This document shows, piece after piece, positions 7,869-17,012 of a DNA stretch of 64,000 bases. A program made the position numbers and the translations under genes. How positions within the stretch are numbered: the first letter of the stretch is position 1; every line of letters begins with the position of its first letter. The notes under the pieces are model-generated. The model was not told where the DNA came from. It saw only the letters and a list, made by a program, of their open reading frames with translations, and made no database searches. The stretch is from Nocardioides gilvus (GTDB taxonomy: Bacteria > Actinomycetota > Actinomycetes > Propionibacteriales > Nocardioidaceae): assembly GCF_003194605.1 (NCBI RefSeq), contig NZ_QHKY01000002.1, positions 620,001-684,000 on the forward strand, in the 5' to 3' direction.

Positions 7869-9530
7869 TCAGCGGCCGACGTCGGACAGGTGCGTGCGCA
7901 GGTGGGCGATCTTCTCCGCGTCCCAACCGTCCGGGGCGAGCATTGCTGCCCAGGCCAACGTCGGCTGGGTGCCGTACATGTGCCCCTGCTCCTCCTCGAA
8001 GGTCGTGCTCAGGGCCATGTCGACGGCCAGGTTGAGGAAGGTCGTGCCCGGATACCAGCGCATCGCCGGGTTGACGGCCGGGTCGAGCGGCTCGTCGAGC
8101 CAGTCCGGCTCCTCGACCGCGGTGGGCCAGTCCCACCACACGATGGCGTCGTCGGCCTGCTGGAGGAAGACCGAGCGCGGGTGCCCGACGACGTCGGCGG
8201 CACGGTTGGCGAAGAGGATCTCCGTGCCGTCCCCCACCACGGGCTTGATCTGCAACGAGCCCGCGGACCGGGTCCGTTCGGCCTCGCGGCGCAGATGCAT
8301 CGTGGGTGGCGGGCCGACCCACAGAGACGCGTCGGTCGTCGCGACGAGCTCGTCGAGGGAGTCGAAGGCCGCGCTCCCGCCGAAGGACCCGAGGCTCTCC
8401 CCGGCGACGAGCAACTTCGGTCGTTCGCTCTCGGGGATCTCCTGAAGACGCTCTCGCACCGCGCCGATCAGCGCCCGCGCCGAGGCCCGCGCCGCCTCGG
8501 CCTCGGTGAGGAAGGCCAGCGGGCTCGGCAGATGCGAGTACTGCACAGCCACGGTGGCCACGTCACCGCCGTGGAGGTACTCGACCGGCTGCACGATCTG
8601 CTCGTTGATCCAGCCGGTGCCGGTGGGGATCACCACCAGCACGACCTCGCGCTCGAAGGCGTCGAAACGCTCCATCTCGGCCAGCGCGAGGGCGCTCTGC
8701 TCGACCGGGTCACTGCTGGTGGCGCGACCCACGAAGACCCGCACCGGTTCGAGGGCCTCGGCGTCGTCGACGGTCCACTCGCCCAGCCGGTCGGTCGTCG
8801 CCCCCCGGGTGAGGAAGCGGCGCCCCTCGTCGCCGACCTCTTCCCAGGCGACCCGCGAGGCCGGGCCCGTGGAGCGCAGCTGTGAGGTGGGAGGTTCGCG
8901 CGACCCCTCGACCTCCAGGTCGGAGAGGGTGAACGCCTCGTTGAGCCCGTCCAGACTGCGCTGGTAGACCCAGTCGCTGAGCGCGGTGGCGACCAGCCAG
9001 GTCGCGACGACGGTCCCGACGACGACCGCGATCCAGCGCGGCAGCCAACGTCGGCCGAGCCCGATCGCGCGGTCCCGGATCCAGACGTACAGGCGCACCG
9101 CGGCGACGAGAAGCCCCAGGACCAGCAGGGTCAGGAGGATGGTGCCGCCGTACGCCAGCCAGGCGTCGACAGGCTCGTGCCCCAGACGCTCCCACGTCCA
9201 GCGATGGGCGTCGACGGCGCGGCGGGTCAGGATGGTGAGGGCAACCACCAGCACGACGGCGAGCAGCAACCGGATGCGTACGTCCTGCTTCTCGGTCAGG
9301 GGCGGCGGACGTCGGTCCACGGCGCGCAGGGCGAGTTCGCCGAGCCAGGTGAACAGGGCGCCGATGCCGTACGCGATCGCAACGGCGACTCCGCTGACCA
9401 CACCCTGGAAGTACCAGTCGCGCGTGGTCAGGGTCGGCGTCAAGGACTGCGTGAACGCAACGAAGGCGAGCAGCACTCCCAGCAGACGCGGCGCGCGCAG
9501 CCACTGGATGGACACAGATCCAGGATCCAT
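7869..9530 (-). CDS. Integral membrane alpha/beta-hydrolase (Abhydrolase_9 type)
   Basis: A 553-residue protein whose first 200 residues hold about five membrane segments, followed by an alpha/beta-hydrolase domain facing the outside or membrane surface. The nucleophile elbow is GESLGSFGG near residue 380, preceded by KLLVAGES. The late DAIVWWDWP and HMYGTQPTLAW regions complete the domain. This matches the actinobacterial family with a dedicated membrane N-terminus (Abhydrolase_9_N plus Abhydrolase_9). The members are not biochemically characterised in general; lipid ester cleavage is a reasonable guess. It is probably co-transcribed with the GNAT gene at 7338. Confidence 0.88.
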   Translation of the reverse strand: MDPGSVSIQWLRAPRLLGVLLAFVAFTQSLTPTLTTRDWYFQGVVSGVAVAIAYGIGALFTWLGELALRAVDRRPPPLTEKQDVRIRLLLAVVLVVALTILTRRAVDAHRWTWERLGHEPVDAWLAYGGTILLTLLVLGLLVAAVRLYVWIRDRAIGLGRRWLPRWIAVVVGTVVATWLVATALSDWVYQRSLDGLNEAFTLSDLEVEGSREPPTSQLRSTGPASRVAWEEVGDEGRRFLTRGATTDRLGEWTVDDAEALEPVRVFVGRATSSDPVEQSALALAEMERFDAFEREVVLVVIPTGTGWINEQIVQPVEYLHGGDVATVAVQYSHLPSPLAFLTEAEAARASARALIGAVRERLQEIPESERPKLLVAGESLGSFGGSAAFDSLDELVATTDASLWVGPPPTMHLRREAERTRSAGSLQIKPVVGDGTEILFANRAADVVGHPRSVFLQQADDAIVWWDWPTAVEEPDWLDEPLDPAVNPAMRWYPGTTFLNLAVDMALSTTFEEEQGHMYGTQPTLAWAAMLAPDGWDAEKIAHLRTHLSDVGR

Positions 9531-9583
9531 GGTGCCCCCGTGGGAAGGATGGCTCTCGGCACGATCCTAGGGGCTGCAGCGGC

Positions 9584-10099
9584 TCAGGGCCCCTGACGTA
9601 CGCCTTCCGCCCAGGCCAGGATCCAGTCCGGCAGGTTCTGTTCGGGCGCACCGGGGACGAGCGCGCGCAGCTCGGCGGGGCTCACGTGGCCACCGGCCTT
9701 CTTCAGGAAGCGGCACTGCACGATGGCGGTGGCGGCGACCTCGCCCGCCACGGTGAAGACCTGCTCGACATACATCGCGCGCTCGTCGAAACCGATCATC
9801 CGGCTGCGCAACTCGAAGCGCTCCCACGGCTTGAGGGAGCGGCGGTACCGGATCGTCTGGGCCGCGACGACCGCGTACCACCCGTGCCCGGAGACGCGCG
9901 ACCAGAAGCCCGAACGCACCATCATGTCGACGCGACCCAGGTCGGTGAGCGCGAGGTACTTGGCGTTGTTCATGTGCCCGAGCGCGTCCAGGTCACTGGG
10001 CCAAACCCGGAAGGGGGTGACCGTCTCCTCCCAGAGCTGGGTACGTCGACGGCTGCGGAGCCCGACGAGCAGGCGGATCAGGCGCAGGTAGAGGTTCAC
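9584..10099 (-). CDS. Hotdog-fold acyl-CoA thioesterase (4HBT-like)
   Basis: A protein of about 171 residues with a single hotdog fold. The characteristic DLDALGHMNNAKYLALTD block contains the conserved Asp and HMNN turn of the 4-hydroxybenzoyl-CoA thioesterase/THEM6-like group. The GTG at 10099 (reading V-NLYLRLIRLLVG) is the likelier start; the longer version from 10159 adds 20 basic residues without support. Predicted to hydrolyse an acyl-CoA thioester, substrate unknown. It stands alone and is divergent from the M4 metalloprotease. Confidence 0.83.
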   Translation of the reverse strand: MNLYLRLIRLLVGLRSRRRTQLWEETVTPFRVWPSDLDALGHMNNAKYLALTDLGRVDMMVRSGFWSRVSGHGWYAVVAAQTIRYRRSLKPWERFELRSRMIGFDERAMYVEQVFTVAGEVAATAIVQCRFLKKAGGHVSPAELRALVPGAPEQNLPDWILAWAEGVRQGP

Positions 10100-10186
10100 C
10101 GGCGAAGTCTCCCCCAGCTTCGGTCCGCGACGAGCGCGAGGGGCCAGCCTGTGGCGCATGTGACGCCAGTGGAGAACTCATACGGG

Positions 10187-10215
10187 TGTGAAAAGGGGGA
10201 GGTAGCGCTTACGAT
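10187..10215 (+). promoter_or_regulatory. Possible sigma-70-type promoter for the M4 protease
   Basis: TGTGAA (10187-10192) and TACGAT (10210-10215) are 17 bp apart and lie 35 bp upstream of the ATG at 10250. The -35 match is weak, so this is only a candidate. Confidence 0.3.
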
Positions 10216-10249
10216 CGACGTTCGCCATCACCATTTCTCGGGAGCGCCG

Positions 10250-12499
10250 ATGCGTCCACGCTTGACTCGATCGGCCACTGCAGCGGGGCTGGTCCTCGCG
10301 CTGGCGGCCTCGACCGCGTCGGCTGTGACCGGACCAGCGACCGCGAGCCCGCCCGGCGACGGCTTCGGCGCTGCCGAGGTGCAGGAGAGCGTCGAGACGG
10401 GTGCCGTCAGCTTCGTCGGCACGAAGCCCGGCCGACCGCTGGCCCCGGCCCGCGGCATCTCTGCCCGGTCGACGCCCCGCGCCGCAGCGACTGCCTTCCT
10501 GGGTGAGCACGCCGAGGAGTTCGGGCTCGGGGACGGCTCGACGCTGGCCGAGGCGCGCAGCCACCGTCAGGAGACCGGCAACACCACCGTGCGCGTGGCC
10601 CAGGAGATCGACGGGATCGAGGTGCTCGGGGGTGAGCTCGCGGTCCAGCTCGACGATCGCAACCGGATCGTCTCCGCGGCCGGCGAGGTGCTTCCGGAGG
10701 GGACGGCGCAGGCCGCACGCCCCCGGATCACCGGAGAGCGCGCCGCCCGCAACGCCCGCGCCAGCGTGGCTCGCAGCCTCGAGGTCAAGCCGGCGCAGGT
10801 CACGGTCAAGGACGAGGGACTGCGCATCTTCGACTCCCGCATCCTCGGTGGCGACGTGATCCCGGGGGCCCACACCGTCTACGCGATCCAGGCCTCCTTC
10901 GGTGAGGAGGTGCGTCGCCAGGTCTTCGTCGAGGCGACCACCGGCGCGATCCTCACGTCGATCGACGAGATCCACAGCGCCCGGGTGCGTCGCGTCTGCG
11001 ACGGCGCCAACACCGCTGACCGCCACACCGAGTGCACAGCCCCCAACGCGGTGCTGAGCGAAGGCGGCAACGTGGCCGCTCAGAACGCCGAGGTCCGTCA
11101 GGCCTACCGGTACTCCGGGGCCACGTACGACTGGTACAAGGCCAACTTCAACCGCGACAGCATCGACGGCAGGGGCATGCCCCTGGTCTCGACCGTGCGG
11201 TACTGCAGGTCCGGTGAGCGCTGCCCCTTCCGGAACGCGTTCTGGGACGGCAGGCAGATGACGTACGGCCAGGGGTTTGCCGTGGCCGACGACGTGGTGG
11301 CCCACGAGCTCACCCACGGCATCATCGAACGCACCGCCAAGCTCTTCTACCACTACCAGTCCGGCGCCATCAACGAGTCGATCGCTGACGTCTTCGGTGA
11401 GCTGATCGACCAGGCCACGACCGAGAGCCACGAGAGCCCGGCCGATCGCTGGCGGATCGGTGAGGACCTGCCGACGAAGCTCTTCCCCCGCGGTGGGCTG
11501 CGCGACATGCGCACCCCGAGCATCTTCGGCGACCCCGCCCGGATGAAGGACGGTCGCTACTACAAGGGCGCCTCCGACAACGGCGGCGTGCACTACAACT
11601 CGGGCGTCAACAACAAGGCCGCCTTCCTGATGACCGACGGCGGTTCCTTCAACGGCCAGACGGTGACCGGACTCGGCGCCACCAAGGTCGCGGCGATCTA
11701 CTACGAGACCCTCACAGGTCTGCTGACCTCGGCCAGCGACTACCAGGACCTGGCCCGGGCGCTGCGCCAGGCGTGCAAGAACGTGACCGGCACCAAGGGC
11801 ATCACCACGACCGACTGCGTCTCCGTGGATCGTGCTGTCCGGGCCACCGAGATGGGACAGGCCCGCAAGAACGCCGTCGACAAGAAGTCGTGTGTCAGCG
11901 GCAAGAAGGCCCGATGGGCCTTCCACGACAACGTCGAGGGCAAGAAGAAGTGGCGTGCCCAGCGTCCCTGGTACGTCCCCGGCAACCCGAACCGCCTGAA
12001 GTTCGACGCCACCTACGCCACCAGCGGCACGAAGAACCTGTGGGGCTTCAACCGCCCCGGCAACCTCTTCCCCGACCGCGCCTACGGTGGCCGGGCGAAG
12101 AGCTACTCGATCACCACGAAGAAGCCGATTACGGTCCCCCGGTCGAAGACAGCCTTCCTGCGTTTCCGCCACGCCTACATGTTCGACACCCACGGCAGCG
12201 CCAAGTACGACGGCGGTCGGGTGGAGTACAAGGTCAAGCCCAAGGGCAAGAAGGGCACGTGGAAGGACCTGATGGCGGGCAAGTACCCCACCAAGGTCAA
12301 CCGCAAGGGCTCGGCCTTCGCCGGCAAGAAGGCCTTCGCCGGCAACAGCGGTGGCTACGGCACGACCGTGAAGAAGTTCCCGAAGAAGCTGCGCGGCAAG
12401 AAGGTCTTCATCCGCTTCCGGATCGCCACCGACGCCAGGCCCGACGTCTACAGCCTCGGCTGGTTCATCGACGACATCGGTGTCGGTCGCTGCAAGTGA
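10250..12499 (+). CDS. Secreted M4-family (thermolysin-like) metalloprotease
   Basis: A 749-residue exported protease. Residues 1-30 are a signal peptide, about 60-240 an FTP/PepSY-like propeptide region, and about 260-540 the M4 catalytic domain. The zinc motif HELTH lies near residue 350, the third ligand is in INESIADVFGE, and the transition-state histidine in DNGGVHYNSGVNN. From residue 550 onward there is a lysine-rich C-terminal region ending in a beta-sandwich-like segment (FIRFRIATDARPD, WFIDDIGVGRC) like the accessory domain seen in some immune-inhibitor-A-type proteases. GGAG at 10241 precedes the ATG at 10250. Predicted to degrade extracellular protein after autoprocessing. Confidence 0.92.
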   Translation: MRPRLTRSATAAGLVLALAASTASAVTGPATASPPGDGFGAAEVQESVETGAVSFVGTKPGRPLAPARGISARSTPRAAATAFLGEHAEEFGLGDGSTLAEARSHRQETGNTTVRVAQEIDGIEVLGGELAVQLDDRNRIVSAAGEVLPEGTAQAARPRITGERAARNARASVARSLEVKPAQVTVKDEGLRIFDSRILGGDVIPGAHTVYAIQASFGEEVRRQVFVEATTGAILTSIDEIHSARVRRVCDGANTADRHTECTAPNAVLSEGGNVAAQNAEVRQAYRYSGATYDWYKANFNRDSIDGRGMPLVSTVRYCRSGERCPFRNAFWDGRQMTYGQGFAVADDVVAHELTHGIIERTAKLFYHYQSGAINESIADVFGELIDQATTESHESPADRWRIGEDLPTKLFPRGGLRDMRTPSIFGDPARMKDGRYYKGASDNGGVHYNSGVNNKAAFLMTDGGSFNGQTVTGLGATKVAAIYYETLTGLLTSASDYQDLARALRQACKNVTGTKGITTTDCVSVDRAVRATEMGQARKNAVDKKSCVSGKKARWAFHDNVEGKKKWRAQRPWYVPGNPNRLKFDATYATSGTKNLWGFNRPGNLFPDRAYGGRAKSYSITTKKPITVPRSKTAFLRFRHAYMFDTHGSAKYDGGRVEYKVKPKGKKGTWKDLMAGKYPTKVNRKGSAFAGKKAFAGNSGGYGTTVKKFPKKLRGKKVFIRFRIATDARPDVYSLGWFIDDIGVGRCK

Positions 12500-12515
12500 G
12501 GCCCGGTCCTCAGTC

Positions 12516-12543
12516 GCTGAGTCGCTCGGTGGCTGAGTCGCTC
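12516..12543. repeat. Tandem 12-bp repeat between convergent genes
   Basis: GCTGAGTCGCTC is repeated at 12516-12527 and 12532-12543 with a 4-bp gap, in the short space between the M4 protease and pheA stops. It might help termination, but no clean hairpin with a T run is seen. Confidence 0.45.
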
Positions 12544-12557
12544 AGCCCCGTGGCCGC

Positions 12558-13412
12558 TCAGTCCCGCAGGCGCTCCGGCGCTGCCGGGTAGACGCCCAGC
12601 ACCTTGACCTCGGTGGTGAAGAAGGTGAGCTCCTCCAGCGCCCGGGAGAGCGCCGGGTCGTCGGGGTGGCCGTCCACCTCTGCCAGGAACTGGGTCGCGG
12701 CGAACTCCCCGCCGACCATGTAGCTCTCCAGCTTGGTCATGTTGACGCCGTTGGTCGCGAAGCCGCCGAGCGCCTTGTAGAGCGCGGCCGGCAGGTTGCG
12801 TACGTTGAAGATGAAACTCGTGACGACCGGACCCTTGCCCTGCGGGGCCTTCACGTAGTCGCGCGAGAGCACCACGAAACGGGTGGTGTTGTGGTCCTCG
12901 TCCTCGACCTCCGTACGCAGCACCTCGAGGCCGTAGATCTCCGCCGCCATCGGCGGGGCCAGGGCGGCCTGGGTGATGTCACCGGACTCGGAGACCTCGC
13001 GGGCGGCACCGGCGGTGTCCCCGGAGATCACCGCGGTGGCGCCGAGCTCACGGATCACATTGCGGCACTGGCCCAGCGCATGCACGTGGCTGTGCACCGT
13101 GCGCACCGTCGACTCGTCGGCGCCGGGCAGCGCCATCAGGTTGAAGGTGATGCGCAGGAAGTGCTCGCCCACGATGTGCAGGCTGGAGGCCGGCAGGAAG
13201 TGGTGGATGTCGGCGACCCGGCCGGCGAGCGAGTTGTCGATCGGGATCATCGCCAGGTCGGCGTCCCCGCCCTCGACCATGGCGAAGACGTCCTCGAAGG
13301 AGGCGCAGGGAACCGCCTCGTACTCCGGGTGGTGCTGGGCACAGACGATGTGGGAGTTGGCGCCGGGCTCGCCCTGGTAGGCGATGCGGCGGTTCTTCAC
13401 GGTTTCACTCAC
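12558..13412 (-). CDS. pheA: Prephenate dehydratase
   Basis: A 284-residue monofunctional prephenate dehydratase that makes phenylpyruvate in phenylalanine synthesis. The first 180 residues or so form the periplasmic-binding-like catalytic fold (AYQGEPGANSHI, IPIDNSLAGRV, and the TTRFVVLS strand with the catalytic TRF threonine). A C-terminal ACT domain follows for feedback by phenylalanine (SFIFNVRNLPAALYKAL, then NMTKLESYMVGGEF containing an ESRP-like ESYM variant). The GTG at 13412 gives the standard N-terminus; the frame open to 13517 adds unrelated sequence. No other aromatic amino acid genes are nearby. Confidence 0.94.
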   Translation of the reverse strand: MSETVKNRRIAYQGEPGANSHIVCAQHHPEYEAVPCASFEDVFAMVEGGDADLAMIPIDNSLAGRVADIHHFLPASSLHIVGEHFLRITFNLMALPGADESTVRTVHSHVHALGQCRNVIRELGATAVISGDTAGAAREVSESGDITQAALAPPMAAEIYGLEVLRTEVEDEDHNTTRFVVLSRDYVKAPQGKGPVVTSFIFNVRNLPAALYKALGGFATNGVNMTKLESYMVGGEFAATQFLAEVDGHPDDPALSRALEELTFFTTEVKVLGVYPAAPERLRD

Positions 13413-13561
13413 GCGCCCACTGTCCCACGAGAGGGTGGACGGACGTGCGCGAGGCCGCGCGAAGCCACGCCAAGTGCTTGTGCGGTGTCCAGGTGTCACC
13501 AGGTGACACCCAGACACCGCACAAGGGGTGCGAGAGACGGCGCCGCGGCTAGGCTGCGGCC

Positions 13562-13960
13562 GTGTCGTATCTCGCGGTCCCCGCCCTGCTCCTGTCCGTC
13601 GTCGCCGTGGTGTTCTCGGTCCTCGCGATGCGGCGTACCGCCGCTACCCGCCCGGGCGCCAGCAGAGTGTCGCTGCCTGAGGACGTGGTCGGACTGCGCC
13701 GCGAGGTCGCGGCGCTGAAGGCGGCAGCCGACGGCGCGCTGCGCCACCTCTCCGTGGTGCGCTACGACGCCTTCGGTGACGTGGGTGGCCACCTGTCGTG
13801 GTCGGTCGCCGTGCTCGATGACGCCGGCGACGGGGTCGTGCTCAGCTCGATCCACGGACGCAGCGAGGCGCGGACCTACGCGAAGACGATCGCCGGTTGG
13901 TCCAGCGACCAGCAGCTCTCGCCGGAGGAACTCGAGGCGGTCGCGCACGCCAAGGGCTGA
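13562..13960 (+). CDS. DUF4446-family membrane-anchored protein
   Basis: A 132-residue protein with one N-terminal membrane segment (VPALLLSVVAVVFSVLAM), a short helical linker (GLRREVAALKAAADGALRHL) and a small beta domain (VVRYDAFGDVGGHLSWSVAVLD, then SSIHGRSEARTYAKTI). This is the layout of the DUF4446 family, found in many Gram-positive bacteria and still without function. It starts with GTG and is divergent from pheA. Dispersed hairpin repeats follow its stop codon. Confidence 0.8.
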   Translation: MSYLAVPALLLSVVAVVFSVLAMRRTAATRPGASRVSLPEDVVGLRREVAALKAAADGALRHLSVVRYDAFGDVGGHLSWSVAVLDDAGDGVVLSSIHGRSEARTYAKTIAGWSSDQQLSPEELEAVAHAKG

Positions 13961-13975
13961 GCCACCGCGTCGGCG

Positions 13976-14108
13976 TCCCGGGGCGTGCCCGCCGGACGTC
14001 ATCATCTGCGTGCGTCGGGACGACCCCTCGGGATGACGTCCCGGGGCGTGCCCGCCGGACGTCATCATCAGCGTGCGTCGGGGCGACCTCTCGGTATGAC
14101 GTCCGGGG
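13976..14108. repeat. Tandem 63-bp repeat containing two dispersed hairpin elements
   Basis: A 63-bp unit begins at 13976 and again at 14039, with the start of a third copy at 14102. Each unit holds a hairpin: GGACGTCATC (13994-14003) with GATGACGTCC (14032-14041), and GGACGTCATC (14057-14066) with TATGACGTCC (14095-14104). Similar elements occur at 36562-36615, 37233-37282 and, weaker, 42231-42275. This stretch lies between two convergent genes, so transcription termination is one possible role. Confidence 0.85.
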
Positions 14109-14116
14109 AGGACGGG

Positions 14117-15709
14117 TCAGCGCGGGACGCGTACGAGCAGTCGCCCGGGCACGCACTCCATCGTCAGCTCGCGACCCTCGCCGACCGAGTCGCCGTCGAG
14201 TTGGCGAGGGGTGGCGGTGGCGGCCCGGATGTGGACCTTCGTCCCGGTCAGTCGGTCGATCGTGGAGTCGGTGCGCTGACTCTTCGCCAGCACCCGCATG
14301 GCCAATGGCACCCAGGAGAGGAACTGCTTTGGGTGCAGGATCACCACGTCGAGCAGTCCGTCGTCGATCACGGCGTCGGGGAGCAGCGGCATGCCGGCCT
14401 GGAGAAAACCGACGTTGCCGACCACGACCGTACGGGCCCGGTGGGTCGCGAATGGTCCGTCGTCGACCGAGATCTCGATCTTGACGGCTGGGAACATCAG
14501 TGACTTGAGGCCGGCGAGGATGTAGGCGATCCAACCGATCCGCTTCTTCATCTCGTCGTTGACGCCCTCCATGATGGCGGCGTCGAAGCCCATGCCCGCC
14601 ATCACCATGAAGTGGGTCGGCTCGATGCCGTCGCCGGTCACGTCGACCATGTCGATGGCACGGTCCTGACCGTTGAGCCCGACGTCGATCGCGGAGCGGA
14701 TGTAGAGCGGGACGTCGAGGTTGCGGGCCAACAGGTTGCCGGTGCCGGCAGGGATGATGCCGACCGGGATCCCGGTGCCGGCCAGCTCGGCGCACACCTC
14801 CCGTACGGTGCCGTCGCCGCCGCAGACCAGCACCAGGTCGACACCGTCGGCGGCCGCAGCGGCCGCCATCCCGGTGCCGGGGTCCTCGATGGTGGTGTAG
14901 CGGAAGGTCGGCTCCTGCCAGCCGTTGTCGCGGGCCAGGTTGGTGACCAGGGCACGGAAGGCGCCGACGTCCTCGACCTTGATCGGGTTGAGCACGACCG
15001 CGAGCCGCTTCTCGGAGACGAACACCTCCTGCAGCGGATCGCTGCGCTGGGCGATGCTGCTCGGCCGTGGGTCGAACCAGACCAGCGCGACCAGCAGGAT
15101 GACGAGCCCGAGCAGGATGCCTGCGAGGACGTCGGTCGGGTAGTGGCGTCCGAGGAGGATCCGGTCGAGGCAGACCAGGATCCACACCAGCACCAGCCCG
15201 GTCCAGGCTGCACGACGCATCGTCTGCTTGCGGACGAAGATCACCACCAGCACCGCCAACAGGCCGGTGTAGGCGGTGATCGAGGAGGCGTGGCCTGAGG
15301 GAAAACTCATCGAGTCGTGGATCCCGACGACCTCCTGCCAGTCGGGGCGACCTCGGCTCAACCACACCTTGAGCCCGCTGGTCAGCAGTGCGGTCACGGT
15401 CATCACGACGGCGGCGATGATCGCGGCGCGCGGGTGCTTCTTCCAGAGCAGGGTGGCGGCCAGGATGATCGTCAGCACCGTCATCCCGACGGTGTTGAAC
15501 GCCGCTTCCACCACCAGCAACGTCTGGCGCAACCAGCCGATGTCGGAGACCCACCCGGCGGCGTCCATGCCGAGGTTGTCGAGCGCGGACAACGCCGTAC
15601 GTTCCCCGGTCACCGCGAAGGCCAGCACGGCGAATAGCAACGCGCACAGCGCGGCGGCGGTCAGGAGCTTTGGTCGGGTTCGGTCCAGCACACGGATGAG
15701 TATGCCCAA
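14117..15709 (-). CDS. PAP2 phosphatase-diacylglycerol kinase fusion
   Basis: A 530-residue bifunctional lipid enzyme. Residues about 1-210 form a membrane PAP2 domain with the three phosphatase motifs (KVWLSRGRP, PSGHAS, and RILLGRHYPTD). Residues about 235-530 form a soluble diacylglycerol kinase catalytic domain with the VCGGDGTVREV nucleotide loop and PAGTGNLLARNL. One half would remove phosphate from a lipid phosphate and the other would phosphorylate a lipid such as diacylglycerol. The start is TTG at 15709 right after an in-frame stop; GTG at 15691 is an alternative. It diverges from serS with only 16 bp between starts. Confidence 0.9.
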   Translation of the reverse strand: MGILIRVLDRTRPKLLTAAALCALLFAVLAFAVTGERTALSALDNLGMDAAGWVSDIGWLRQTLLVVEAAFNTVGMTVLTIILAATLLWKKHPRAAIIAAVVMTVTALLTSGLKVWLSRGRPDWQEVVGIHDSMSFPSGHASSITAYTGLLAVLVVIFVRKQTMRRAAWTGLVLVWILVCLDRILLGRHYPTDVLAGILLGLVILLVALVWFDPRPSSIAQRSDPLQEVFVSEKRLAVVLNPIKVEDVGAFRALVTNLARDNGWQEPTFRYTTIEDPGTGMAAAAAADGVDLVLVCGGDGTVREVCAELAGTGIPVGIIPAGTGNLLARNLDVPLYIRSAIDVGLNGQDRAIDMVDVTGDGIEPTHFMVMAGMGFDAAIMEGVNDEMKKRIGWIAYILAGLKSLMFPAVKIEISVDDGPFATHRARTVVVGNVGFLQAGMPLLPDAVIDDGLLDVVILHPKQFLSWVPLAMRVLAKSQRTDSTIDRLTGTKVHIRAATATPRQLDGDSVGEGRELTMECVPGRLLVRVPR

Positions 15710-15725
15710 AGGCTAGCCTTGCAGC

Positions 15726-17012
15726 ATGATCGATCCCCGTCTGCTGCGAGAGACCCCTGACCGTGTGCGCGCCTCCCTGGCCAAGCGTGGGCTCTCCGAC
15801 GAGGTGGTCGACCGGGCGCTGGCCGCCGACACCGAGCGACGCGACGCGATCGCCACCTTCGAGGCGAAGCGCGGGGAGCAGAAGCAGCTCGGCAAGCTCA
15901 TCCCGAAGGCCACGGGTGAGGAGAAGGCCGAGCTCCTGGCCCGTACGAAGACGCTCGCCGCCGACGTGAAGGCAGCAGAAGCCGCCCAGAACGCGGCCGA
16001 GGAGACTTGGCAGAGCGCGATCCGCGAGCTCCCCAACATGACTCACCCCGACGTCCCCGACGGCGGCGAGGACGACTCGGTGGTCATCGAGACCGTCGGC
16101 ACCCCCCGCGACTTCGCGGCGGAGGGCTTCGAGCCCCGCGACCACATCGAGCTCGGCAGGATCCTGGGAGCGATCGACCTGGAGCGCGGCGCCAAGGTGT
16201 CGGGGTCGCGCTTCTACTTCCTCACCGGTGTCGGGGCCGAGCTCGAGTTCGCGCTGATCAACCTCGCGATGGAGCAGGCCCGCGAGGCCGGCTTCACCCA
16301 GGTGATCGCCCCCGCGCTGGTCAAGCCCCGGGCGATGGAGGGCACCGGCTTCCTGGGCCAGGCCGCTGACGACGTCTACCGGATCGAGGGCGAGGACCTC
16401 TACCTGGTCGGCACCTCGGAGGTCGCGATGGCTGCCTACCACTCCGACGAGATCCTGGACGCGGCGTCGTTGCCGCGCCGCTACGCCGCCTTCAGCCCCT
16501 GCTTCCGCAAGGAGGCCGGCTCGCACGGCAAGGACACCAAGGGCATCATCCGGGTGCACTGGTTCGACAAGGTCGAGATGTTCGTCTACACCACGCTCGA
16601 CCAGGCGGAGGCCGAGCACGCCCGCCTGCTGGCCTGGGAGCGGGAGTTCATGGACAAGCTCGAGCTGGCCTACCAGGTCGTCGACATCGCGGCCGGTGAC
16701 CTGGGTCTGAGCGCGTCGCGCAAGTTCGACCTCGAGGCGTGGATCCCCACCCAGGGCAAGTACCGCGAGCTCACCTCGACCTCCAACTGCACCGACTTCC
16801 AGTCGCGCCGCCTCGACATCCGTACGCGTGACGACGAGGGGGCGACCACCCCGGTCGCAACCCTGAACGGCACGCTCACCGCGGTCACCCGGGCGATCGT
16901 GGCGATCCTCGAGACGCACCAGCTCCCCGACGGCTCGGTGCGCGTGCCCCGGGCCCTGCAGAAGTGGATGGGCGGGCGTGAGGTGCTCGAGCCGGTGATC
17001 CCCGTTGCCTGA
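15726..17012 (+). CDS. serS: Seryl-tRNA synthetase
   Basis: A full-length 428-residue class II synthetase. The N-terminal coiled-coil arm (residues about 1-110, [14 protein letters not shown] onward) grips the long variable arm of tRNA-Ser. Motif 2 is [15 protein letters not shown] and the serine-site and motif 3 blocks are [13 protein letters not shown] and [15 protein letters not shown]. It charges tRNA-Ser in the cytoplasm; a tRNA-Ser(CGA) gene is also in this window. It overlaps the following HAD gene by 8 bp if that gene uses its TTG start, so serS and the two HAD genes form a likely operon. Confidence 0.97.
   Translation: MIDPRLLRETPDRVRASLAKRGLSDEVVDRALAADTERRDAIATFEAKRGEQKQLGKLIPKATGEEKAELLARTKTLAADVKAAEAAQNAAEETWQSAIRELPNMTHPDVPDGGEDDSVVIETVGTPRDFAAEGFEPRDHIELGRILGAIDLERGAKVSGSRFYFLTGVGAELEFALINLAMEQAREAGFTQVIAPALVKPRAMEGTGFLGQAADDVYRIEGEDLYLVGTSEVAMAAYHSDEILDAASLPRRYAAFSPCFRKEAGSHGKDTKGIIRVHWFDKVEMFVYTTLDQAEAEHARLLAWEREFMDKLELAYQVVDIAAGDLGLSASRKFDLEAWIPTQGKYRELTSTSNCTDFQSRRLDIRTRDDEGATTPVATLNGTLTAVTRAIVAILETHQLPDGSVRVPRALQKWMGGREVLEPVIPVA

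Noticed and set aside
13976..14108. Repeat array considered as a CRISPR
   Set aside because: Only about two units, no distinct spacers and no cas genes; the units are the hairpin repeat family.
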